Shown here: positions 53,550 to 62,716 of the stretch, one piece after another
Layout of the letters: each line of letters opens with the position of its first letter
How positions within the stretch are numbered: position 1 is the first letter of the stretch
DNA from: Chlorobium sp.
GTDB taxonomy: Bacteria > Bacteroidota > Chlorobiia > Chlorobiales > Chlorobiaceae
Length of the DNA stretch: 64,000 nt
Assembly: GCA_028282595.1 (NCBI GenBank)
Contig: JANQHQ010000027.1
Coordinates: forward strand, 1-64,000
Direction of reading: 5' to 3'
Notes under the pieces: model-generated
The model's input: the letters and a program-made list of their open reading frames with translations, nothing else
Told to the model about the DNA's origin: nothing
Databases searched by the model: none
Position numbers and translations under genes: made by a program

Positions 53550-54065
53550 ATGCCATCAACAGCAAAGCTGCTGGGCCCGGATGCCGCCGAAACGCTTGTC
53601 AGGACGTGGCAGCGGCAAGGGAAAAAGGTTGTTTTCACCAACGGCTGTTTCGATATCCTGCACGCGGGACACGTCCACTATCTCGAAAAAGCGAAAGCCG
53701 CGGGAGACGCTCTCCTGATCGGCGTCAACAGCGACGCATCGGTACGTCGCATCAAGGGAGAGCAACGACCGGTATGCTCCGAACAGGACCGGTGCCGGGT
53801 GCTCGGCGGACTCGAATCGGTCGATGCACTGGTTATCTTCGAAGAAGATACGCCTGAAGAACTCATTGCGAAACTGCTGCCGGATATCCTCATCAAGGGT
53901 TCCGACTGGGCGCCGGATAAGATCGCCGGAGCCGGAACCGTTGTCTCCAGCGGCGGAGAGGTAAAGACGATAGACCTTCTTGAGGGTCGCTCCACGACGG
54001 GAGTGATCGACCGGATCGTGAGCATCTACTGCGGCGAAACGACCGACCGGCGGGGGAAGCGGTAG
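53550..54065 (+). CDS. rfaE2: D-glycero-beta-D-manno-heptose 1-phosphate adenylyltransferase
   Basis: A 171-residue nucleotidyltransferase making ADP-heptose for LPS core. The signature VVFTNGCFDILHAGHVHYLE holds the H-x-G-H motif. GVNSDASVRRIKGEQRPV and the C-terminal EGRSTTGVIDRI are also diagnostic. This is the stand-alone adenylyltransferase; the partner kinase domain found in fused HldE is not in the window. The 81-bp gap upstream is AT-rich and shared with the divergent lpxL-like gene; a GGAGA lies about 17 bp before the ATG. Confidence 0.92.
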   Translation: MPSTAKLLGPDAAETLVRTWQRQGKKVVFTNGCFDILHAGHVHYLEKAKAAGDALLIGVNSDASVRRIKGEQRPVCSEQDRCRVLGGLESVDALVIFEEDTPEELIAKLLPDILIKGSDWAPDKIAGAGTVVSSGGEVKTIDLLEGRSTTGVIDRIVSIYCGETTDRRGKR

Positions 54066-54116
54066 GCTGCCGGGAAACCCGTGAAGCGAAAAACAGTAGG
54101 TGCGACAGTGGAGAGG

Positions 54117-57100
54117 ATGAGGAAATACATACTGGGTTTCGCGATAGGCCTGTCGGCGTTGATCCTCGTCCTTTCGGCAGTCATCGCGATCACCCTCAGC
54201 AGCGGCTCGCTCGACCTGCTCGCAAAAAACCGGCTGCTCGACTATTTCAACACCGAATTCCGGGGGCGCCTCCGGATAGAACGGGTCGATCTGCAGTTCC
54301 CCTCCAGGATCGTCCTGCATCGGCCCGCCCTCTACCGGGAAACCGCCGAAAATCCGGACGTTGAAGCGAAAACACTCACGCTCGATCTGAATTTCCTCCG
54401 TCTGCTTTCCGATTTCTCCGCCGTTACCATACGCTCGATGAAGGCCGACTCATTGCGGCTGCACGTCGAGCGCTACGGGGACGGAACGACCACCCTCGGG
54501 GAAATCTTCGCACCGGCCGACGAAGCAAACGCCGGTGCTCCGGGTCTGGAAAGCATTCTTTGCGGACGGCTGCAGCTTCGCGACGCATCGATCGACTACC
54601 TCTGGCACCCGGATTCCTCCGCGACTCCCGAAACGCTTGCCGTCAAGGGCATCGCTCTTAGGGGAAGGAATCTCAGATATGCACCCCGGAACATCAGCGG
54701 AACCGTCAGCAGCCTCGGTTTCAATATTCCGGAGCACGGTTTTTCACTGCATGAAGCTTCGGCGACATTCTCCTTTACCGGCAATCGCTCCGAAATCACG
54801 AACCTCAGGGCCAAAACCGGGAAAAGCAGCGTCGAACTCTCGACGGGACTCTACGAGTTCGACATTTTCGCTCCGGACAGCGCAGCCTCTCCGAACAGCT
54901 CTCTTTTCCTGGATCTCTCACCGTCACGTATCCACACGGACGAACTTGCCCTCCTGTTTCCCGGCACACCCCTGCCTGAAGGCCTTTACAACCTTTCCTG
55001 CAGTGCAAGCGGCAGGCTCCGGAAGGTAACCGTCAAGAGTGCCGCCGTTTCGCGCGGCGAGGACGTGCTCAGCCTCGAAGGCGAACTGCTCAACCTCGAC
55101 CAGCCCGATTTTCTGAGCTTCAGAATACAGACGAACGACTCCATGCTGTCCGGCGGCTTCCTGCAGGAAGCCCTCCCGGACTCGACCGCACGAGCCGCTG
55201 CCCTGGCGCTCGGCGACCTGGAGTTTTCCGGTTCAGCACAGGGCACGCTCGATGAAATCCAGACCGAGCTCGACCTCAGAACAGAAGCCGGAACAGCCCG
55301 TATCTCACTCCGGACGGAACTTCCGTTCGACAGCAGGACACATTACAGCGGCGGGTTCGAACTCGAGGAGTTCCGACTGCACCGATTCCTCTCGGACGAC
55401 ACCACTGCTTCGAGCGGTATCAACTGCTCGGGCGCGTTCACCGGACGTGGGATTCCGCCTGCTCCCGCCGAAGCCGGCCTTTCCGTCGAAATCGGCCCCT
55501 CGTACTGGCAACGGCAGGAGATCGCCTCGGGCAACCTCACGATCACCTACGGGGAAACCGTTCTCGAAACCGGCCTTGAGCTCCGGGGCGGCGGGGCGAG
55601 CCTCTCACTCGAAGGAACCGTCGACTGGCAGGACGGCATACCGGTCTATTCCGCGAAAAGTTCGGGCAGGAACATCGATATATCGAGAGTTCTCGACACG
55701 GAGGAACTGCGTTCCGATCTTACGTTCTCCCTGCAGTCCGACGGCAGACATTTCGACCCGGAACGACTCGAGGGAAATCTTCTCGTACGTTTCATGACTT
55801 CGACCATCGACGACTACACGCTGAAAAACGACTCGGAGATTTCCTTGCGCGTCGAAAGGAAATCCTCGATGTCCTCCATCGCCCTCAGGAGCGATTTTCT
55901 CGACTTTACCGCTACCGGCATCTATACGTTCGGTGATTTCCTCTCCGGCACGAAACTCTCCGCGGACGCCTTTTCACGGGAACTGGCGCGAAACAACGTC
56001 TGGAACGACGCGCCTCTTCCGCCGGCCCCCGAAGAACATGTCGGAAATGATTTTTCAGCCGACTACCGTCTGACGGTAAGGGATATCTCTCCCCTCGCAC
56101 TGTTCATTCCCGTAAAAGACTACAGCCTGCAGGGCAGGGCATCGGGCAGATCGTACAGAAGCAACGGCCTGCTGCACTTCACATCGGCCGCCGAGGTAAC
56201 CAGCCTGAAACGCGACACCGTCCTCTCCCTGCAGAACGCCTCGTTCAGGGTCGAGGCCGCCTATGACCGGAACGGCGTCTCCGGTGCGTCTATCGACGCA
56301 CGCGCCGCCTCGATCCGCTCCGGCGGACACGCTCTCGATGAGGCGGTACTGAAAACGGTCTATGAAGATGCGACCCTGAAGACCAGTGCGTACTTCGTCG
56401 CACCGGAGATCGAAAGGGAGGTCTCTCTCGACGTGACCGCACGGCGGAGCGGGAATCCTATCGAGATAACAATCGGCAAGTTTGTCATACAGGACCCCGC
56501 CGGAACGTGGCGGATCAAGAGCGGTTCGAGGATAGACATCGGAAAAGACTACACGCGTCTCTACGGCCTGCAGATGACCAAAACAGGGCAATCGATATCC
56601 TGCAACGGCCTGCTCAGCAACGAGCGGACAGGCAGCTTCGAATGCGGCATCAGCAATCTCGACCTCGCCGAACTCGGCATCTTCTTCCCGGGCGCAGGGC
56701 TTCGGGGCCGTCTGACATCCTCCCTCGCGGTCAGCGGCGCTCCCGGCGCAAAAACGGCGACACTGAACATGAACGGGAACGACATCGTCTATGACGACGT
56801 CGTCATCGGCGACCTGCGCCTCAAGGCATCCCACAGGGGTGAACGGCTCCGGGCGGATTTTTCGACCGGCCGCACCGGCCCCGAAGCCCTGAACGATATA
56901 CGGGGCACGGCATCGATACCGGTCCGGATCAACTGGTCTCCGCCGGGATACGCCATTCCCGACAACCGTCAGGTATCGGTATCCTGCACCGCCGAACACC
57001 TTTCGGCGGAAATTCTCGAGGTCCTGCTGCCCTTCTTTGAAACGGCGGAAGGGACCATACCGGCGAAACTGACCGTAAGGGGCACGACACCCGATCCTGA

Positions 57101-58601
57101 AATATATTTCAGCACAACGCTCAATAACACCGCCATAACCGTCACACCGACGGAAACAGCTTACCGGCTCTCGGGGCTTGTCGAAATCACTCCCGAAAAA
57201 GCGGTATTCAATAACATCACCATCAGGGACGATCTCGGCGGAACCGGAACGATCAACGGCAGAGCCGGTCTCGAAAAACTCGAGGCGAAAACCATCGACC
57301 TTACGGCATCCTTCGACAATCTCCTGCTGTTCAACAAGCAGGACAAAAAGGACGAGTCCTCTTTCGGCACCATTACCGGCAGAACGAAAAAAATCCGTTT
57401 CTTCGGGGATATCGCGGAACCGGTACTCACCGGAAGACTGACGATCACCAACGCGGATTTCACCCTCTACCGGACAGGATCGAACGAAAGCGCCAAATAT
57501 GTCGGCGTCGAGAAGTTCATCGAATTCGTCCCGCGTAACCCCGCGCCGGCCGATACGCCGGAAACGGAAGGAACGGTTCCGCCTGAAAATCCCGAGTTCT
57601 ACTACACACTCATCGACATCGTCCAGATACAGGACCTCAGGCTCGAAAGCTCCGCCCCCCTGAAATACAACATGATTTTCGACCGGGTCCGGGGCGAACA
57701 GCTCGAAACCACGCTACGGAACCTCTCGTTGAACGTAAACAAGCGCCAGCAGAGCTATCGCCTTTTCGGCTCCGTCAACGTCACTTCCGGAAAATACAGA
57801 TTCTCCAACACCAACTTCGATCTCGACGACGGTGGACGGATCGTATGGAACAACGTCGACATCAGAAACGGCGTCATGCGGAACCTCTTCGGCAGAAAGT
57901 ACGTCAACGCCACGAACGCCCAGACGGGTGAAAGCGACAACGTCCGCCTTCTTCTGGCCATACAGGGCACCCTCAACAACCCGAACGTTCAGATGGGCTA
58001 TTATCTGAACGACGACTCGCAGCCCTTCTCGTCGGAAAACATGATCGGCATGCAAAGCAGCAAGATCGATCCGAACGCGGAGCTCAACGTCATCTCCCTC
58101 CTCCTCACGAAACAGTGGTATATCCGTCCCGGCAGCCAGGCAAGCTACGGCAAGCTCCCCTTTTCGAGCGTCGGCATTTCCGCCGGAACCGGGCTCATCT
58201 CGTCCCAGATCTCCCAGTTCGTGGAAAAAGCCGCGGGGCTGGAGAGCTTCAACGTCAATTTCGGCGTCGATGAACAGGGCGGATTGAGCGGCCTGGAACT
58301 CTCCCTGGCGTTCCTCGTTCCCGGAACCGGAGGCAAGATGCGCTTCATCGGAACCGGAAGCAGCCCCGACATCGGAGAAACGGCGCTTTTCGACTACTAC
58401 GGCAACAGCCAGCAGCTCCAGTACCGCATCACACCGAAAGTGTTCTTCGAAGCCTACCGTTCATACGGGCTGTTCGGCAACGACGTCACCACGACCAACC
58501 TCCTCGAACCGACCGAAACGTATGGCGTCAGCATTGCGTACCGGGAACGCTTCTATACCTGGGAACAGTTCTGGAACAGAATTTTCGGTTCTTCACCCTG
58601 A
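54117..58601 (+). CDS. tamB: TamB-like translocation/assembly (AsmA-like, DUF490) protein
   Basis: About 1494 residues. A single N-terminal signal anchor (residues 1-26, MRKYILGFAIGLSALILVLS) is followed by a very long repetitive beta-rich periplasmic region. The C-terminal DUF490/TamB domain covers roughly the last 350 residues (LLALQGTLNNPNVQMGYYLN, then GLSGLELSLAFLVPGTGGKM). Such proteins bridge inner and outer membranes for outer-membrane protein or phospholipid delivery. No TamA/BamA gene is adjacent. ATG 54117 behind GAGAGG was chosen; GTG codons at 54108 and 54081 are in frame. Confidence 0.9.
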   Translation: MRKYILGFAIGLSALILVLSAVIAITLSSGSLDLLAKNRLLDYFNTEFRGRLRIERVDLQFPSRIVLHRPALYRETAENPDVEAKTLTLDLNFLRLLSDFSAVTIRSMKADSLRLHVERYGDGTTTLGEIFAPADEANAGAPGLESILCGRLQLRDASIDYLWHPDSSATPETLAVKGIALRGRNLRYAPRNISGTVSSLGFNIPEHGFSLHEASATFSFTGNRSEITNLRAKTGKSSVELSTGLYEFDIFAPDSAASPNSSLFLDLSPSRIHTDELALLFPGTPLPEGLYNLSCSASGRLRKVTVKSAAVSRGEDVLSLEGELLNLDQPDFLSFRIQTNDSMLSGGFLQEALPDSTARAAALALGDLEFSGSAQGTLDEIQTELDLRTEAGTARISLRTELPFDSRTHYSGGFELEEFRLHRFLSDDTTASSGINCSGAFTGRGIPPAPAEAGLSVEIGPSYWQRQEIASGNLTITYGETVLETGLELRGGGASLSLEGTVDWQDGIPVYSAKSSGRNIDISRVLDTEELRSDLTFSLQSDGRHFDPERLEGNLLVRFMTSTIDDYTLKNDSEISLRVERKSSMSSIALRSDFLDFTATGIYTFGDFLSGTKLSADAFSRELARNNVWNDAPLPPAPEEHVGNDFSADYRLTVRDISPLALFIPVKDYSLQGRASGRSYRSNGLLHFTSAAEVTSLKRDTVLSLQNASFRVEAAYDRNGVSGASIDARAASIRSGGHALDEAVLKTVYEDATLKTSAYFVAPEIEREVSLDVTARRSGNPIEITIGKFVIQDPAGTWRIKSGSRIDIGKDYTRLYGLQMTKTGQSISCNGLLSNERTGSFECGISNLDLAELGIFFPGAGLRGRLTSSLAVSGAPGAKTATLNMNGNDIVYDDVVIGDLRLKASHRGERLRADFSTGRTGPEALNDIRGTASIPVRINWSPPGYAIPDNRQVSVSCTAEHLSAEILEVLLPFFETAEGTIPAKLTVRGTTPDPEIYFSTTLNNTAITVTPTETAYRLSGLVEITPEKAVFNNITIRDDLGGTGTINGRAGLEKLEAKTIDLTASFDNLLLFNKQDKKDESSFGTITGRTKKIRFFGDIAEPVLTGRLTITNADFTLYRTGSNESAKYVGVEKFIEFVPRNPAPADTPETEGTVPPENPEFYYTLIDIVQIQDLRLESSAPLKYNMIFDRVRGEQLETTLRNLSLNVNKRQQSYRLFGSVNVTSGKYRFSNTNFDLDDGGRIVWNNVDIRNGVMRNLFGRKYVNATNAQTGESDNVRLLLAIQGTLNNPNVQMGYYLNDDSQPFSSENMIGMQSSKIDPNAELNVISLLLTKQWYIRPGSQASYGKLPFSSVGISAGTGLISSQISQFVEKAAGLESFNVNFGVDEQGGLSGLELSLAFLVPGTGGKMRFIGTGSSPDIGETALFDYYGNSQQLQYRITPKVFFEAYRSYGLFGNDVTTTNLLEPTETYGVSIAYRERFYTWEQFWNRIFGSSP

Positions 58602-58648
58602 TTTTCCTCAAAACAGCTACATTGTCTGAAGGACATTTCGTTATTGCC

Positions 58649-58795
58649 ATGAACGATTCAAGTGCAAAACGAACGAAGCCGGAGAAAGCGATTGACGCGC
58701 GGAATACAATAATAGAGGCCCCTGAAGAGTCGTTGCACCGTTATCTCGTCGCCGCACTGTTCAGAAACGCAACCGAACGGGCGACGAACGGCTGA
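58649..58795 (+). CDS. Short ORF, possibly RNA polymerase omega subunit-like
   Basis: A 48-codon ORF starting MNDSSAKRTKPEKAIDARNT and ending in LVAALFRNATERATNG. It lies directly upstream of coaBC, the usual place of rpoZ in many bacteria. The segment DARNTIIEAPE...HRYLVAALFRNATER loosely follows the omega pattern (N-terminal Asp-x-Arg, then an R-Y-x-L-V-x-A-x6-A-R-like helix). It is shorter than typical omega proteins and the ribosome-binding site (AAGGA) is 15 bp away, so the call is tentative. Confidence 0.45.
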   Translation: MNDSSAKRTKPEKAIDARNTIIEAPEESLHRYLVAALFRNATERATNG

Positions 58796-58831
58796 AAAAA
58801 CATCGGGGAATAGCAAACAAACATCTGGATA

Positions 58832-60115
58832 ATGACAGAAACAGAAGTCCCGTCACCCCTGAGGGGAAAGAAAATATTGCTGGGTATCTGCGGCGGCATC
58901 GCGGCCTATAAAACGCCGATGCTCGTACGGCTCCTCAAAAAACAGGGTGCGGAAATACGGATCGTCATGACCGGCGCCGCCGCGCGTTTTGTCACCGAAC
59001 TCACGCTTTCGACACTCTCCGGGGAACCCGTTTCGAAAGAGGTTCTTCCCGAAACGGAAGCGAACGACAGCGACTGGACCAGGCATATTTCGCTCGGTGA
59101 ATGGGCGGACGCATACGTCATCGCACCGGCAACCGCCAACACAGTAGCCCGTCTGGCGGCGGGAATCTGCGACGACATGCTTTCGACCTGCTTCATCACC
59201 CTGCGTCCGAACAGACCGAAAATACTTTTCCCGGCAATGGACGGAGAGATGTTCTCGTCGGCTTCCGTACGGAGGAATCTCGCCTGGCTCTCGGAAAACG
59301 GCTGCAGGATCATCGAACCGGAAAGCGGCGACCTGGCGTCGGGACAGTGCGGAACCGGCAGAATGCCCGAACCGGAGATCATAGCACAGATCATAGCGGA
59401 AACGTTCGCTGAAACCCGGCAAAAAAGCCGGCTCACCGGAAAATCGGTTGTCGTCACCGCCGGCCCTACAAGGGAAAAAATCGACGGCGTACGCTTCATC
59501 TCCAACTACTCTTCCGGAAAAATGGGTTTTGCCGTAGCGCAAGCCGCGGCATCCAGGGGCGCCTCGGTAACCCTCATCAGCGGTCCGGTAACCCTGCAGA
59601 CGCCCCCCGGCGTCGACCGGCAGGATGTCGAAACCGCCGAAGAGATGAACCGGGAAGCCGGCAAACGGGCCGGAGAGTGCGATGTCTTTATCGGCGCGGC
59701 CGCCGTCGCGGACTACCGTCCCGAAACACCAGCCCGGGGCAAGATCAGAAAAACCGGTGCGACAATGGAGTTGACGCTCGTGCGTAACCCCGACATCATC
59801 GGGGAGTTCGCACGCCGGAAAAAAACCGGCCAACTGGCCGTCGGCTTCTCTCTCGAACCCACGGAGGAGTTGCACCATGCCGAGGAAAAACTCCGGCGAA
59901 AAGGACTCGACCTGATCGCCTGTAACACCTTTGACGGCGAAACCCGGGGCTTCGACGTCGATACAAATGTCCTGACGCTGATCGACGGACGCTCGGAACC
60001 CCGCAGACTGCCTCTTCTCGACAAGAGGGAAGCGGCGGAGCGGCTCCTCGACGCCGTCGAGGAACTGATGAATGAACAACAGCCGGAAGACCATGGAGCA
60101 GGGCTCGCTGTTTGA
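58832..60115 (+). CDS. coaBC: Bifunctional phosphopantothenoylcysteine decarboxylase / phosphopantothenate-cysteine ligase
   Basis: A 427-residue coenzyme A biosynthesis enzyme. The N-terminal CoaC domain is a flavoprotein with GICGGIAAYKTPMLVRLL, the catalytic His in TRHISLGEW (H85), VIAPATANTVARLAAGICDD, and the substrate-clamp cysteine in GQCGTGRMPEPE. The C-terminal CoaB domain starts at about residue 205 with VVVTAGPTREKIDGVRFISN and has the S-S-G-K-M-G loop. It overlaps the uracil-DNA glycosylase gene by 44 bp. Confidence 0.95.
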   Translation: MTETEVPSPLRGKKILLGICGGIAAYKTPMLVRLLKKQGAEIRIVMTGAAARFVTELTLSTLSGEPVSKEVLPETEANDSDWTRHISLGEWADAYVIAPATANTVARLAAGICDDMLSTCFITLRPNRPKILFPAMDGEMFSSASVRRNLAWLSENGCRIIEPESGDLASGQCGTGRMPEPEIIAQIIAETFAETRQKSRLTGKSVVVTAGPTREKIDGVRFISNYSSGKMGFAVAQAAASRGASVTLISGPVTLQTPPGVDRQDVETAEEMNREAGKRAGECDVFIGAAAVADYRPETPARGKIRKTGATMELTLVRNPDIIGEFARRKKTGQLAVGFSLEPTEELHHAEEKLRRKGLDLIACNTFDGETRGFDVDTNVLTLIDGRSEPRRLPLLDKREAAERLLDAVEELMNEQQPEDHGAGLAV

Positions 60116-60716
60116 AGAATACACAACGCCGACGAAGGCTTCCGCGGAAAAACGATACCGCGACCTGAACGACCTCTACGACCAGTCGCGGACCTGTACG
60201 AAGTGCCGCCTGTCGGCGACCAGGAAAAACTTCGTCTTCGGCGAAGGAAGCTCCGGAGCGCGGCTCGTCGTGATCGGCGAAGCCCCCGGCGCCGAGGAGG
60301 ACGCGCAGGGCAGACCGTTCGTCGGGCGTTCCGGCAAGCTCCTGGACAAGATTCTCGAAGCTATCGGCTTCTCGAGAAACGATGTTTTCATCTGCAACAT
60401 CATAAAATGCCGGCCGCCGGAAAACCGCAACCCCCTCGCCGACGAGATCGAATGCTGCATGCCCTGGCTGAAAGCCCAGCTCGAGCTCATAAGCCCTAAA
60501 ATCGTTCTGCTGCTCGGCAGGGTAGCCGCGAACACGATCCTCGACAACCGGCAGTCGATGACCGGAATGAGAGGCAGAATCCTCCGGTGGAGCGGTTACG
60601 ATGTCGTCGTAACCTACCATCCCGCGGCCCTTCTGCGCAATCCCAACTGGAAACGCCACTGCTGGGAAGACGTCCAGATGCTCAGAAAGCACTACGACAA
60701 GGTGTGCGGCGGCTGA
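60072..60716 (+). CDS. Type 4/5-like uracil-DNA glycosylase with Fe-S cluster
   Basis: A 214-residue DNA repair enzyme that removes uracil from DNA. Motifs: C-T-K-C (C42, C45) plus two later cysteines for a [4Fe-4S] cluster, VIGEAPGAEEDAQGRPFVGR, NIIKCRPPENRNP, and the C-terminal TYHPAALLRNP. These fit the family 4 UDG of thermophiles and many bacteria. Start ATG 60072 lies inside the coaBC 3' end with a good GAGGA site 8 bp upstream, so the long overlap seems real. Confidence 0.92.
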   Translation: MNNSRKTMEQGSLFEEYTTPTKASAEKRYRDLNDLYDQSRTCTKCRLSATRKNFVFGEGSSGARLVVIGEAPGAEEDAQGRPFVGRSGKLLDKILEAIGFSRNDVFICNIIKCRPPENRNPLADEIECCMPWLKAQLELISPKIVLLLGRVAANTILDNRQSMTGMRGRILRWSGYDVVVTYHPAALLRNPNWKRHCWEDVQMLRKHYDKVCGG

Positions 60717-60901
60717 ACGAAGGGCTTCTGAACGCCCGGAGACGACCCGGAAGAGCTTTCGGGCAGGAAGCCAGGGCCGATTTTACCGGTTGGACCGGAA
60801 ACTGCGTTTTTTGTTTTTATATTGAAGGGCCGGACCGGCGCTTCACCCATAACAGGCAGCGGAGCAGCGCGGGCTCCGGATTCGCCTCCTAACCCGGGCG
60901 G
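60717..60901 (+). other. Intergenic stretch between the uracil-DNA glycosylase gene and the inverted-repeat element
   Basis: No gene is supported in this 185-bp stretch. A small hairpin CCGGT-TGG-ACCGG at 60786-60798 is followed after eight bases by a T-rich tract (TTTTTTGTTTTTAT), a weak terminator candidate for the coaBC/UDG unit. A further palindrome GCCGG/CCGGC is near 60830. Confidence 0.4.
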
Positions 60902-60929
60902 TTGACATAAGGGCACCTCTATGTATTGT
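60902..60929 (+). promoter_or_regulatory. Candidate promoter for dnaB, partly inside the inverted-repeat element
   Basis: A perfect TTGACA (60902-60907) lies just outside the element. A TATTGT -10-like box (60924-60929) lies inside its left end, with a 16-bp spacer. The arrangement would start transcription about 110 bp upstream of the dnaB ATG. Confidence 0.4.
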
Positions 60930-61026
60930 CATGAGTCCCGATAGCAATCGGGATAAACTTCAAAACCGGAGTCCCGACGTGTCGGGACAACGATGTGAAG
61001 CGCGGAATACACACACAGAAGTGCCC
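60911..61026 (+). mobile_element. MITE-like inverted-repeat element, copy 2
   Basis: A 116-bp element with terminal inverted repeats GGGCACCTCTATGT and ACACAGAAGTGCCC (two mismatches). It is flanked by a direct repeat ATAA (60907-60910 and 61027-61030), which reads as a 4-bp target duplication. Aligned to the minus-strand version of copy 1 (958-1041), it shares both ends, TTGTCATGAGTCCCGA, the CGTGTCGGGACAACGA core and GCGCGGAATA. It also has an extra segment of about 30 bp containing another GTCCCGA/TCGGGA hairpin. It contains no ORF of its own. Confidence 0.8.
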
Positions 61027-61045
61027 ATAACCGCAGCAAAGGATC

Positions 61046-62632
61046 ATGAAAAGCTCAACAGCCGCAACAGCCAAACCCCAGCTCAACCTCGGCAGCGACA
61101 TCGATTTTTCCAGGGAGAGCCGCATTCCCCCCTACTCCACGGAAATCGAACAGGAAGTTCTGGCATGCATTCTGCTTGAAGGGGACTCGATAGAGCCGGT
61201 TATCCAGACCTTCGGCGAAAGCGGGGAAAAGGTCTTCTACGAGCAGCGGCACCAGCTGATCTACAAGGCGATGGCCGAACTGTACCGGAAACGGCAGGCC
61301 ATCGATCTCATCACGGTCGGCGAGGAGCTCTCCCGCATGAACGAACTGGCCTCCATCGGGGGCAGGCAGTACCTGGCGGAACTCACCAACAAGGTTGTAA
61401 GCTCGGCGAACATAGAGTATTATGCGAGGCTTGCGAAGGAAAAACATCTCTACCGCAGGCTTATTTCGATTTCATCGCACATATCGAGCGCCGCCTACGC
61501 CTCCTCGATGGATGTTTTCGACCTTGTCGAGCTCGCATCGCAGCAGTTCTTCACCATCTCCCAGGCCGGAATCAAGAAAAAAGCCTCGAACATCAAGGAG
61601 CTTCTGAAGAATGCGACACGCATGCTCGAGTCCCTGAGCGCATCGCAGACATCGGTTACGGGGGTCTCTTCCGGTTTTTCGGAGCTCGATGAATATACCG
61701 CCGGATTCCAGTCCTCGGACCTTGTCATCATCGCCGCACGCCCTTCGGCCGGCAAAACGGCTTTTTCCCTCGCCCTTGCCAGAAACGCCGCCGTAAATTT
61801 CGACACTCCGGTCCTGTTCTTCAGTCTGGAAATGGCTGAAATCCAGCTTGCCGTGAGGCTGATGTGCGCCGAAGCCTGTGTCGATTCCCAGGTGGTCAGA
61901 ACGGGCAGAATTTCGCCGGAAATGATGGGCAAGATCATCAACAGCATGGACGCGCTCGCCGACGCGAAACTGTTCATCGACGACACTCCCGGCATATCGA
62001 TCATGGAGCTCGCCGCCAAGACCCGCCGCATGAAACAGGAACACGATATCGGCATGGTGGTTGTCGACTACCTCCAGCTCGTCTCTCCGGTCAGGGACGG
62101 CAAGTCGAACCGCGAACAGGAAATCGCCCAGATATCCCGTTCACTGAAGGCTCTGGCCAAGGAGCTCGATATTCCGATCATATCCCTCGCGCAGTTGAAC
62201 CGCTCCGTAGAACAGCGCTCGGGCGACAGAAGGCCGCAGTTGAGCGATCTGCGCGAATCGGGCTCGATCGAACAGGACGCCGACATGGTCATGTTCCTCT
62301 CCCGGCCGGAGATGTACAACATCAAGAACTTCGACGACGGCTCCTCGACCAAGGACATCATCGAAGTCGTCATCGGAAAACAGCGGAACGGTCCGATCGG
62401 CACGATACGACTGCGCTTCCTCAAGAACTACGGAAAGTTTCTTTCCACGGCCAACGTCTACAGCAGCGACGGTTACGAACTGCAGGAACCGAACGGACAG
62501 GAGGAACCGGCGGGACTTCCGCCGGCGGATCAGCCCCGGTCCCGCCCCTCGCTGCCGGAGCCCCCGGGTCAGCCTGGAGCAGGCCCGCCTCCGCCCGATA
62601 CGTTTATCGCTCCCGACGACGCACCGTTTTGA
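61046..62632 (+). CDS. dnaB: Replicative DNA helicase
   Basis: A 528-residue hexameric 5'-3' replication-fork helicase. The N-terminal domain (30-180) has PPYSTEIEQEVLACILLEGD. A linker follows, then the RecA-like ATPase domain with Walker A ARPSAGKTAFSLALARNAA (about 230-238), Walker B MVVVDYLQLV, and the H4-type GKQRNGPIGTIRLRF region. No intein is present. The last 40 residues are an unusual Pro/Gly/Gln-rich tail ending PDDAPF, similar to the acidic tip of SSB proteins. AAGGA directly precedes the ATG. Confidence 0.95.
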   Translation: MKSSTAATAKPQLNLGSDIDFSRESRIPPYSTEIEQEVLACILLEGDSIEPVIQTFGESGEKVFYEQRHQLIYKAMAELYRKRQAIDLITVGEELSRMNELASIGGRQYLAELTNKVVSSANIEYYARLAKEKHLYRRLISISSHISSAAYASSMDVFDLVELASQQFFTISQAGIKKKASNIKELLKNATRMLESLSASQTSVTGVSSGFSELDEYTAGFQSSDLVIIAARPSAGKTAFSLALARNAAVNFDTPVLFFSLEMAEIQLAVRLMCAEACVDSQVVRTGRISPEMMGKIINSMDALADAKLFIDDTPGISIMELAAKTRRMKQEHDIGMVVVDYLQLVSPVRDGKSNREQEIAQISRSLKALAKELDIPIISLAQLNRSVEQRSGDRRPQLSDLRESGSIEQDADMVMFLSRPEMYNIKNFDDGSSTKDIIEVVIGKQRNGPIGTIRLRFLKNYGKFLSTANVYSSDGYELQEPNGQEEPAGLPPADQPRSRPSLPEPPGQPGAGPPPPDTFIAPDDAPF

Positions 62633-62716
62633 GCCGGGCTCCGCGAGCGAAAGTGGCCACAGGTCCGGCAGCTTCGGGAAAGCGAACCCGAAAAGCGGTG
62701 CGATCAGGTTTTTCAG

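Noticed and set aside
60717..61045. A protein-coding gene upstream of dnaB
   Set aside because: Short open frames here run through the uracil-DNA glycosylase end or the inverted-repeat element and lack start signals and recognisable domains.
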